Below, one piece after another: positions 19,866 through 31,200 of a DNA stretch of 64,000 bases (position 1 is the stretch's first letter; each line of letters begins with the position of its first letter). Made by a program: the position numbers and the translations under genes. Source of the stretch: Bactericera cockerelli (lineage: Eukaryota; Arthropoda; Insecta; Hemiptera; Triozidae); NCBI GenBank assembly GCA_024516035.1, contig CM044966.1, positions 20,530,576 through 20,594,575 of the forward strand, written 5' to 3'. The notes beneath the pieces were generated by a model. That model was not told the DNA's origin, made no database searches, and worked only from the letters and a program-made list of their open reading frames with translations.

Positions 19866-21228
19866 GCTCCTAAACTTTAGACCTATATCAGTATTGCCAA
19901 TATTTTCAAAAGTTGTAGAAAAAGTCGTAAAACAACAAATTGTTCGCTATTTTGAACATAATAACCTCTTTACAAAGTCTCAATATGGTTTCAGGCAAGG
20001 CATTTCCACAACAGATGCCATAATGAAACTTATTTCTGAAATTGGCTCAGCTTTTGAAAGCAAAGAGTATGCCTCTACGTTGCTTTGTGACGTAAGTAAG
20101 GCATTTGACGTCCTACATCATGATACCTTAGTAAACAAACTGGCCAAATATAAATTTGATGAACAAAGTTTGAAATTTATTCGATCATATCTTGTAAATA
20201 GACAGCAGAGTGTCAGAATCACGAAATCCTCAGGCGTAAATAGTCCCCGTGCCACTTCGATGCTCGGTGATGACGGCAGTGGCGTATCCATCACCTCACT
20301 ACCCAATCAAGATATTATATCATCTCCGTCCATGATAACCAGTGGCGTACCGCAAGGTTCTGTATTGGGGCCGTTGTTATTTCTCATTTATATAAATGAT
20401 TTACCTGGGTACATGGACGAAGAGGAATCTGCCATTTTTGCTGATGACTCCACTTTTACAAGAAAATTTAAAGAACTTGAAAATTGTAACACTGTCTTCA
20501 GTAACATGGAAAAGAAAGCAGAAAATTGGTTCACATGCAATAAACTTTATCTAAATAAAAATAAGACTGAAAAAATACTATTTTCCCTGAGAGACATGAG
20601 CTCATTCAATAATCCTGAATCTGTAACTTTATTAGGGGCCAGATTACAGCCTAATTTATGTTGGGATGATCATGTTGAGCATGTAGCAAATAAAATAAAT
20701 AAGAGTGTTTTTTTACTACGAAATCTTGCTCCCATTGTTTCTCAAGAAACCCTAAAGGTGGCATATTATGGACTAGTGCATTCCCAATTAAGTTATGCTC
20801 TTCTAGCTTGGGGTCACTCATCTGCTAAAAATAGAGCATTTGGACTACAGAGAAAGGCCATACGAGTGTTAAATTACTTATCTTATAGGGCACCTTGTAA
20901 AGAAGCTTTTATATCACTTGAAATTCTTACCCTTCCATGTATGTATATTTATGAGTGCTTAAGGTTTGCCAGAAAAAACTTACAACATTTTGAAACAAGC
21001 GCTGATATACATTCATATGATACAAGACATAAAAACGACTACAGATCGCCTTTCATTCGGCTACAGAAAAACCAAAATGGCCCAAATTTTTGGACATTCA
21101 AATTTTACAACAAGCTGCCCCTAAAAATAAAATTGTCATCAGAAAGAGAATTTCAAAGGAACATTAAAAGTTTTCTATTGAATAAGGCTTACTATTCATT
21201 TGAAGAATATTTAGATGATAATTTTTAA
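19849..21228 (+). CDS. Non-LTR reverse transcriptase, 5'-truncated, ORF intact
   Basis: A 459-residue frame starts at an ATG that belongs to the flanking array; the first eight or so codons are array-derived and RT sequence begins at FRPISVLPIFSKVVEKV. Landmarks: CDVSKAFDVLHH (block A), GVPQGSVLGPLLFLIYINDL (block B), FADDSTF (catalytic FADD), then the thumb region. An insertion of about 35 residues, ending in TSG, sits ahead of block B. The endonuclease is missing, so this is a classic 5'-truncated insertion. It is a different family from the element at 11.2-16 kb, with more AT-rich codons. Confidence 0.85.
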   Translation: MNDSHRLLNFRPISVLPIFSKVVEKVVKQQIVRYFEHNNLFTKSQYGFRQGISTTDAIMKLISEIGSAFESKEYASTLLCDVSKAFDVLHHDTLVNKLAKYKFDEQSLKFIRSYLVNRQQSVRITKSSGVNSPRATSMLGDDGSGVSITSLPNQDIISSPSMITSGVPQGSVLGPLLFLIYINDLPGYMDEEESAIFADDSTFTRKFKELENCNTVFSNMEKKAENWFTCNKLYLNKNKTEKILFSLRDMSSFNNPESVTLLGARLQPNLCWDDHVEHVANKINKSVFLLRNLAPIVSQETLKVAYYGLVHSQLSYALLAWGHSSAKNRAFGLQRKAIRVLNYLSYRAPCKEAFISLEILTLPCMYIYECLRFARKNLQHFETSADIHSYDTRHKNDYRSPFIRLQKNQNGPNFWTFKFYNKLPLKIKLSSEREFQRNIKSFLLNKAYYSFEEYLDDNF

Positions 21229-21355
21229 TAACTTATTATTTATCTTACCTATATGTATTGTAAATTGTGTACTTTTACTTTTATACCATTGACGTTGTAT
21301 GAAGCCCTTGGGCATTATATGCAATAAAAATAAATCTTATCTTATCTTATCTATC
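19866..21355 (+). mobile_element. 5'-truncated non-LTR element inserted in the cyclin-Q 3' array
   Basis: The left junction is GGCTCCT|AAACTTTAGACC. The right end is a (TCTTA)n microsatellite tail at 21334-21355, followed directly by ATCGCCTGTAACATG of the array. Within the array GGCTCCTGTATCGCC is continuous, so the insertion replaced about two bases and made no long target duplication. A short A/T microsatellite tail in place of poly(A) is typical of CR1/L2-like elements. Confidence 0.8.
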
Positions 21356-23370
21356 GCCTGTAACATGTTCATGATACTGTTCAACATCTCTCTCGACTCA
21401 GATCCGGATCACTTGAATGATTCACACTGGCTCCTGTATCGTTTGTTTGTTGTACATGTTCATGATACTGTTCAACATCTCTCTCGACTCAGATCCGGAT
21501 CACTTGAATGATTCACACTGGCTCCTGTATCGCCTGTGTGTTGTACATGTTCATGATACTGTCCAACATCTCTCTCGACTCAGATCCGGATCACTTGAAT
21601 GATTCACACTGGCTCCTGTATCGCCTGTTTGTTGTACATGTTCATGATACTGTTCAACATCTCTCGCGACTCAGATCCGGATCACTTGAATGATTCACAC
21701 TGACTCCTGTATCGCCTGTTTGTTGTTCATGATACTCTCCAACATCTCTCTCGACTCAGATCCGGATCACTTGAATGATTCACACTGGCTCCTGTATCGC
21801 CTGTTTGTTGTACATGTTCATGATACTGTTCAACATCTCTCTCGCCTCAGATCCGGATCACTTGAATGATTCACACTGGCTCCTGTATCGCCTGTTTGTT
21901 GTACATGTTCATGATACTGTCTAGCATCTCTCTCGACTCAGATCCGGATCACTTGAATGATTCACACTGGCTCCTGTATCGCCTGTTTGTTGTACATGTT
22001 CATGATACTGTCTAGCATCTCTCTCGACTCAGATCCGGATCACTTGAATGATTCACACTGGCTCCTGTATCGCCTGTTTGTTGTACATGTTCATAATACT
22101 ATCCAACATCTCTCTCGACTCAGATCCGGATCACTTGAATGATTCACACTGGCTCCTGTATCGCCTGTTTGTTGTACATGTTCATGATACTGTTCAACAT
22201 CTCTCTCGACTCAGATCCGGATCACTTGAATGATTCACACTGACTCCTGTATCGCCTGTAACATGTTCATGATACTGTTCAACATGTCTCTCGACTCAGA
22301 TCCGGATCACTTGAATGATTCACACTGGCTCCTGTATCGCCTGTTTGTTGTACATATTCATGATACTGTTCAACATCTCTCTCGACTCAGATCCAGTACA
22401 CTTGAATGATTCACACTGGCTCCTGTATCACCTGTAACATGTTCATGATACTATCCAACATCTCTCTCGACTCAGATCCGGATCACTTGAATGATTCACA
22501 CTGGCTCCTGTATCGCCTGTTTGTTGTACATGTTCATGATACTCTCCACCATCTCTCTCGACTCAGATCCGGATCACTTGAATGATTCACACTGGCTCCT
22601 GTATCGACTGTTTGTTGTACATGTTCATGATACTGTCCAACATCTCTCTAAACTCAGATCCGGATCACTTGAATGATTCACACTGGCTCCTGTTTCGCCT
22701 GTTTGTTGTACATGTTCATGATACTGTTCAACATCTCTCTCGACTCAGATCCGGATCACTTGAATGATTCACACTGGCTCCTGTATCGCCTGTTTGTTGT
22801 ACATGTTCATGATACATCTCTCTCGACTCAGATCCGGATCACTTGAATGATTCACACTGGCTCCTGTATCGCCTGTTTGTTGTACATGTTCATATTGTTC
22901 ATGATACTGTTCAACATCTCTCTCGACTCAGATCCGGATCTCTTGAATGATTCACACTGGCTCCTGTATCACTTGTTTGTTGTACATGTTCATGATACTG
23001 TTCAAACATCTCACTCGACTCAGATCCGAATCACACTTGAATGATTCACACCGACTCTTGTATCGCCTGTTTGTTGTACATGTTCATGATGCTATCCAAC
23101 AACTCTCTCAACTCAGATCCGCATCATTTGAATAATTCTCACCGGATCACTTGAATGATTCACACTAGCTCCTGTATCGCCTGTTTGTTGTACATGTTCA
23201 TGATGCTATCCAACAACTCTCTCAACTCAGATCCGCATCATTTGAATAATTCTCACCGGATCACTTGAATGATTCACACCGGCTCCTGTATCGCCTGTTT
23301 GTTGTACATGCTCATGATACTGTCCAACATCTCCCACAGTTTCTCTCGGCTCAGATCCGGATCGAACACC
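21356..23370 (-). repeat. 91-bp tandem array (about 22 copies) of the cyclin-Q terminal exon
   Basis: Each unit, on the minus strand, contains most of the last cyclin-Q exon: codons for DPDLSRE, then MYNKQAIQEPV and the stop codon TGA, joined to the next unit by TCATTCAAGTGATCC. The working exon (23369-23274) is the copy at the upstream edge and alone keeps the acceptor and the HPTVS-coding stretch of the opposite strand. Units vary by single substitutions, two forms with GTAACATG replacing TTTGTTGTACATG, and small indels. Short frames of about 61 residues on the plus strand recur with the period and are not genes. Confidence 0.92.
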
Positions 23371-25210
23371 TGAAAAAGAAACAGTCATTATAATAATACG
23401 AAAAGAGTGCCTATTCTACATATTTGCAGCCAGATCGAGATAGAAGAGAAAAATATTCGTTTTATTCACTTTATTTGTTATTTTTTTCGATTTTTTTTTT
23501 TAAATTCCATTTAAAATATTCATATAAAACAATATTCGCTTAATGTATACAATAAAAAGGAAAAAGAACAGAAAAATATACATAAACTAACTAAAAAGCG
23601 GGGTTATGGCGATCTCTTCCACCCAACCTTCCACATATTAATCACATGACGCAAAAACCAATGCAAAAAAGACGACGTGTTACCCACTTACCGAGGTTAT
23701 TGTCTATGGCAATCTCTTCCACCCAACTTTCCACATGTTAATCGCATTGTACCAAAAACCAGTAAGTCATAAAAACAGTAATAATAAGATTTAGATTATA
23801 TATTTTAAAGTGAAAAATATAATTACAATCAGTAAGTAGGTAGGTAGGTGCATTTGTTTTGTTCTGTTCTTTTTTTTTAGCTGTAAGTTTTTTTTTATGT
23901 ATAGATTTAAGTGTAATTGTATTAATGGGGACTCATCCTCGTCAATCAAATCGGTTTCGTTCCGTCGTAACGGGTCGATGGACGAAGCCTCTCTACCATA
24001 GTCTATTATTATATTTCTGATCCCTCTCGATTACTTCTAGAGTAAACCCTCTCTTTTCTATATCTGATTTCAGATTGTCTTTGTAACGATGTCTGGGTCT
24101 TCCTCGTGGTCTTTTTCCTTGAACTTTCTTTTCATACATTTGTTAAGGGATACCTTGCGGTGCGCTCGTGTTGACCCAGCACCTAAATGGGAAGTATTGT
24201 GTCACTTCTCGCCCATCAGAGGGGAGGCATACTACGGGATGGGCAGGCTACAACACAGACCACAAGCGCCTACAGTAGCTCCTGTTTCATGACTACGAAA
24301 TAAAAAAGGTTGTGAAACACTCATCTTTAAAAAAAAAAAAAAAAAATCGGTAATTTAATTTCATTCATCCTCATAATGTCCAAACCATTTCAAAAAAACC
24401 AATACAAAAAACCCACTTACTTACCGAGTACCAGAGGGTGCCATCCTCTTCATCTGTGTAGGGCACCTGTACCCCATACACCTGTAGGGCGAGGGTGTTA
24501 CCCACTTACTTACCGAGTACCAGAGGGTGTGTCCCACTTACTTACCGAGTACCAGAGGGTGTGTCCCACTTACTTACCGAGTACCAGAGGGTGTGTCCCA
24601 CTTACTTCCCGAGTACCAGAGGGTGTGTCCCACTTACTTACCGAGTACCAGAGAGTGCCATCCTCTTCATCTGTGTAGGGCACCTGTACCCCATACACCT
24701 GTAGGGCGAGGGTGTTAGCCACTTACTTACCGAGTACCAGAGGGTGTGTCCCACTTACTTACCGAGTACCAGAGGGTGTGTCCCACTTAATTACCGAGTA
24801 CCAGAGGGTGTGTCCCACTTACTTACCGAGTACCACAGGGTGCCATCCTCTTCATCTGTGCAGGGCACCTGTACCCCATACACCTGTAGGGCGAGGGTGT
24901 GTCCCACTTACTTACCGAGTACCACAGGGTGTTACCCACTTACTTACCGAGTACCAGAGGGTGTGTCCCACTTACTTACCGAGTACCACAGGGTGCCATC
25001 CTCTTCATCTGTATAGGGCACCTGTACCCCATACACCTGTAGGGCGAGGTAGAGACACGCGATGGCGATCTGATGAGCCCTGTAGTTGAGAATGGAGGGG
25101 TCGTGGTGGAAATCCTGCGGGGAATTGAATTGAAAAATCAATTTTTTTTTAATTATTTGGATTGAATAATTCAATTTCTTTTATTCAATTGAATAATTTC
25201 ATGAATTATC

Positions 25211-25241
<31 letters not shown>

Positions 25242-28200
25242 CGAATGATTGAATTGAAAAATCAATTATTCAATTTCACTTATTCAATTGGGTGTTCTTA
25301 AAAGAATTGAATTGAAAAAAAAAAATTGTTGTGAAGAACGGATCCCTACGCTACCTGGATACCAGACTAGTTCTTGAGAACTTAAAGAAAAGGAGGAACT
25401 TACGTGTAGAAAGGCGTAGGCTGCCTTGAGCACGGGGACACTCTGCAGGTCTGTCGGGTGGATCCAGGTCCTCAGCGAGTTGTAGTAGGTCATTAGGTAC
25501 TTGTGGGGGAGCTCATGTGCCTCTATGTTGAACCTCATGAACCTGCAAGTACAAGAGAGGCATCAGATACTTGTGAGGAAGCTCATGGGCCTCTATGTTG
25601 AACCTCATGAACCTGCAAGTACAAGAGAGGCATCAGATACTTGTGAGGGAGCTCATGTTGAACCTCATGAACCTGCAAGTACAAGAGAGGCATCAGATAC
25701 TTGTGAGGGAGCTTATGTTGAACCTGCAAGTACAAGAGAGGCATCAGATACTTGTGAGGGAGCTTATGGGCCTCTATGTTGAACCTCATGAACCTGCAAG
25801 TACAAGAGAGGCATCAGATACTTGTGAGGGAGCTCATGGGCCTCTATGTTGAACCTCATGAACCTGCAAGTACAAGAGAGGCATCAGATACTTGTGAGGG
25901 AGCTCATGTTGAACCTGCAAGTACAAGAGAGGCATCAGATACTTGTAAGGGAGCTCATGGGCCTCTATGTTGAACCTCATGAACCTGCAAGTACAAGAGA
26001 GGCATCAGATACTTGTGAGGGAGCTCATGTTGAACCTGCAAGTACAAGAGAGGCATCAGATACTTGTGAGGAAGCTTATGGGCCTCTATGTTGAACCTCA
26101 TGAACCTGCAAGTACAAGAGAGGCATCAGATACTTGTGAGGGAGCTTATGGGCCTCTATGTTGAACCTCATGAACCTGCAAGTACAAGAGAGGCATCAGA
26201 TACTTGTGAGGGAGCTCATGGGCCTCTATGTTGAACCTCATGAACCTGCAAGTACAAGAGAGGCATCAGATACTTGTGAGGGAGCTCATGTTGAACCTGC
26301 AAGTACAAGAGAGGCATCAGATACTTGTGAGGAAGCTCATGTTGAACATGCAAGTACAAGAGAGGCATCAGATACTTGTGAGGGAGCTCATGGGCCTCTA
26401 TGTTGAACCTCATGAACCTGCAAGTACAAGAGAGGCATCAGATACTTGTGAGGAAGCTTATGGGCCTCTATGTTGAACCTCATGAACCTGCAAGTACAAG
26501 AGAGGCATCAGATACTTGTGAGGGAGCTCATGTTGAACCTGCAAGTACAAGAGAGGCATCAGATACTTGTGAGGGAGCTCATGGGCCTCTATGTTGAACC
26601 TCATGAACCTGCAAGTACAAGAGAGGCATCAGATACTTGTGAGGAAGCTCATGTTGAACATGCAAGTACAAGAGAGGCATCAGATACTTGTGAGGGAGCT
26701 CATGGGCCTCTATGTTGAACCTCATGAACCTGCAAGTACAAGAGAGGCATCAGATACTTGTAAGGGAGCTCATGTTGAACCTCATGAACCTGCAAGTACA
26801 AGAGAGGCATCAGATACTTGTGAGGGAGCTCATGTTGAACCTGCAAGTACAAGAGAGGCATCAGATACTTGTGAGGGAGCTCATGTTGAACCTGCAAGTA
26901 CAAGAGAGGCATCAGATACTTGTGAGGGAGCTCATGTTGAACCTGCAAGTACAAGAGAGGCATCAGATACTTGTGAGGGAGCTCATGTTGAACCTGCAAG
27001 TACAAGAGAGGCATCAGATACTTGTGAGGAAGCTCATGGGCCTCTATGTTGAACCTCATGAACCTGCAAGTACAAGAGAGGCATCAGATACTTGTGAGGG
27101 AGCTCATGTTGAACCTCATGAACCTGCAAGTACAAGAGAGGCATCAGATACTTGTGAGGAAGCTCATGTTGAACCTCATGAACCTGCAAGTACAAGAGAG
27201 GCATCAGATACTTGTGAGGAAGCTCATGGGCCTCTATGTTGAACCTCATGAACCTGCAAGTACAAGAGAGGCATCAGATACTTGTGAGGGAGCTCATGTT
27301 GAACCTGCAAGTACAAGAGAGGCATCAGATACTTGTGAGGGAGCTCATGTTGAACCTCATGAACCTGCAAGTACAAGAGAGGCATCAGATACTTGTGAGG
27401 GAGCTCATGTTGAACCTGCAAGTACAAGAGAGGCATCAGATACTTGTGGGGGAGCTCATGTTGAACCTGCAAGTACAAGAGAGGCATCAGATACTTGTGG
27501 GGGAGCTCATGTTGAACCTGCAAGTACAAGAGAGGCATCAGATACTTGTGGGGGAGCTCATGTTGAACCTGCAAGTACAAGAGAGGCATCAGATACTTGT
27601 GAGGGAGCTCATGTTGAACCTGCAAGTACAAGAGAGGCATCAGATACTTGTGGGGGAGCTCATGTTGAACCTGCAAGTACAAGAGAGGCATCAGATACTT
27701 GTGGGGGAGCTCATGTTGAACCTGCAAGTACAAGAGAGGCATCAGATACTTGTGGGGGAGCTCATGTTGAACCTGCAAGTACAAGAGAGGCATCAGATAC
27801 TTGTGAGGGAGCTCATGTTGAACCTCATGAACCTGCAAGTACAAGAGAGGCATCAGATACTTGTGAGGGAGCTCATGTTGAACCTCATGAACCTGCAAGT
27901 ACAAGAGAGGCATCAGATACTTGTGGGGGAGCTCATGTTGAACCTGCAAGTACAAGAGAGGCATCAGATACTTGTGGGGGAGCTCATGTTGAACCTGCAA
28001 GTACAAGAGAGGCATCAGATACTTGTGGGGGAGCTCATGTTGAACCTGCAAGTACAAGAGAGGCATCAGATACTTGTGGGGGAGCTCATGTGCCTCTATG
28101 TTGAACCTCATGAACCTGCAAGTACAAGGTGTATTTTTTTTTTCTTTACTAGCGGGCTGTCGTTCGCTTTGCGGGCCGAGGCATGGCCCGCAGAGCAAAA

Positions 28201-31200
28201 AATCCTTTTTCGCCAATGGCAGGGTTGTAGTGGGAATTTCCAAAAAATATTGTCTTATTGCACATTTAGACTATAAGACAAAGCTACTTACCAAATTTTA
28301 GCTTCCTAGGACTTACCAGTTCGGAGAAACAGTAATGAATCAGTGAGTGAGTCAGTCAGTCAGTGAGTGAAACTCTCTTTTATAAGTATAGATTTACACT
28401 TTATTAATAAAACATATTATATACAACACAAATAATTACAAATTAAAATACAATATAATGGAAGAAAAAATAAATAAATAAATATATACATAATTTGTGT
28501 CCTAACTAAAAGGCGGGGTTATTGCCTTTGGCAATCTCTTCCACCCAACCATTATTTTTTAATTTGGGGTTGACGTTTTTCTTAATTTTTTTTAAATTGG
28601 TTTTAATGTCTTTTTTAATGGTTTGGTTTTATTTTTTTTCTAATTTGTGGTTAACGTCTTTCTTAATTTTTTTTGTAAATTGGTTTTAATGCCTTTTTTA
28701 ATGGCTTGGTTTTAATTTTTTTCTAATTTGGAGTTAACATCTTTTTTATTTTATTTTTTAATTTGGTTTTAATGCCTTTTTTAATTTGAGGTGAGGTAAC
28801 CTCTTCTTACCCAATGTACATGGAAATGCACATTTTTTTTTAAAATGCTATCCTCCCAAGCAAAATTTTTACTTTGTAGTGCGCCAATGTAACCAAAACA
28901 GTATTCTGTGTTGATTAAAAACTTCTCTGTGTAGGATTCGTTCACATTGACTATCAAAACTCGTAAACATTAATTGTGCATTTATTTAGATGCACATGGG
29001 GCGTTTTCACTACAAAAAAAAAAACACTGCCAATTATGGACACAATATTTCCTCGTGATTGTTTCACTTTGTTAACACGTGCCAATTTTGAGATTTTATA
29101 CAAAATTAATTGTATCTCCAAAACGACTGAACCGATTTTCTTCAAATTTAATTTATATGGTAGAAAACTGTTTTTTCTACATTCTAGATTCCACAAAAAA
29201 ATTCTGTATCGGCAAGTCGTGGTCCTTATTTTTTGACTTTTTTGTCCAAAATTTCGGATTTTCTTATATATCAGAGTCAAATTATAATTAATTTAAAAAT
29301 AAATATAAATAACTTAAGTATAACAGTAATATGCATATTCTTACAAAATTTCATCAAAATCGGGTGTACCGTTCACGAGATATAAGCGTTTAAGTAAAAA
29401 GTTAGTGGTCAGGCGCATGGTCTTTTTCACCCAGAACCGCTGGTATGAATTCAATGAATTTAAAATGGGACCATCTACAGAATGTCTCCTAGATATGTGC
29501 AAAATTTCAACAAAATCGGTCGAGTAGTTTCTGAGATTTGCGCGTTACAAGGAATCGTTTTAACAGACCGACGGATCGACAGACCGACAGACAGACGGAC
29601 CGACAGACGGACACAAAACCAAATTTACTCAGTAGGTTATGAAACGTCCAGAAATATGAAAAAAATTGAAATCGGAGAAAAAAAATATTTTTTTTTACAA
29701 AAACGAACACAATACTTCCGATTTCTAATATTAGAAATTTCTCGGAAGTAAAACTTGACTCGGGAAGATACCATTACATTCTCAGTGTGCATTTAGATGT
29801 ACTTTGGGGTGATAACACTACATAACAAAAAAAGTGGTTGGGTAGGAAGAGGATTAAATCTCACCTCATCAGCAGCAGTTCCCCCTGGGTGATGCCATCC
29901 TGCATGGCGTAGAACTTCTCATTGTTGGACAGGGGGCCCGCTCCCTGGTGCAGAGTGACGTGGGCCACGTTCACAATGTTTTTCATTTTTAATTTGGGTT
30001 TGACGTCTTTCTTAATTTTTTTTTTAAATTCGTTTTAATGCCTTTTTTAATGGTTCGGTTTTATTTTTTTTCTAATTTGGGTTTGACGTCTTTCTTAATT
30101 TTTTTTTTAAATTCGTTTTAATGCCTTTTTTAATGGTTCGGTTTTATTTTTTTTCTAATTTGGGGTTAACGTCTTTCTTAATTTTTTGTAAATTGGTTTT
30201 AATGCCTTTTTTAATGGTTTGGTTTTCATTTTTTCTCTAATTTGGGGTCAACGTTTTTTTTATTATTATTTTTTTTTAAATTTGGTTTTAATGCCTTTTT
30301 TAATGGTTTGGTTTTATTTTTGTTTAATTTGGGGATAACGTTTTTCTTATTATTATTTTTTTTTTAAATTGGTTTTAATGCCTTTTTTAATGGTTTGGTT
30401 TTCATTTTTCTCTAATTTGGGGTTAACGTTTTTTTTATTATTATTTTTTTTTTTAAATTTGGTTTTAATGCCTTTTTTAATGGTTTGGTTTCAATTTTTT
30501 ATAATTTGGGGTTAACGTCTTTTTTATTTAATTTGTTTTAAATGCCTTTTTTAATTTTTTTCTAATTTGGGGTTAACGTCTTTTTTATTCAATTTGGTTT
30601 TAATGTCGTTTTTAAGGTTTTGGTTTTAATTTTTTCTAATTTTGGGATAATGTCTTTTTTATTCTTTTTTTTAAATGGTTTTAATCTCTTTTTTAATGGC
30701 TTGGTTTTTTATTTTATTTTTTTAATTTGGTTCTAATGCCTTTTAAATCGCGTATTCTTTAAATCTCACCTCATCAGCAGCAGTTCCCCCTGGGTGATGC
30801 CATCCTGCATGGCGTAGAACTTCTCATTGTTGGACAGGGGGCCCGCTCCCTGGTGCAGAGTGACGTGGGCCACGTTCACAATATCGCGCAGGTCAATGTG
30901 AGACTCGTTCTGAACTTTGCTCGCCAGGGACATACACGAGGACCCCATGGACTGAGAAAGAGAGGGGAAAAAAGGTGATACGCATCTTCAAAAGATAAAA
31001 AAAAAATAGTTTTTTTTTTTTAATCAGGAGAGTTTAATTTGTCCATAAATGTTATTTATATGGGTATTTTTAATCATAAGATTTTTTTCATCATGTAAAT
31101 AGACCTTATAATAACTTTTGTAGACTGAGAAAGAGAGGGGAAAAAAAGTTATACGCATCTTCAAAAGATAAAAAAAAAATATATTTTTTTTTTTGAAATC

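Noticed and set aside
21299..23135. Series of ~61-residue plus-strand frames starting MIHTGSC
   Set aside because: One per 91-bp unit pair, antisense to the cyclin-Q terminal exon.
24376..25089. Frames rich in LPSTRGC / YRVPEGVSHL
   Set aside because: Antisense reading of the exon 5 donor array.
25501..28276. Frames of up to ~350 codons on both strands with repeated LNLQVQERHQILV or ELPHKYLMPLLYLQ
   Set aside because: They follow from the 51/60-bp repeat period and contain the cyclin-Q exon 4 border; not independent genes.
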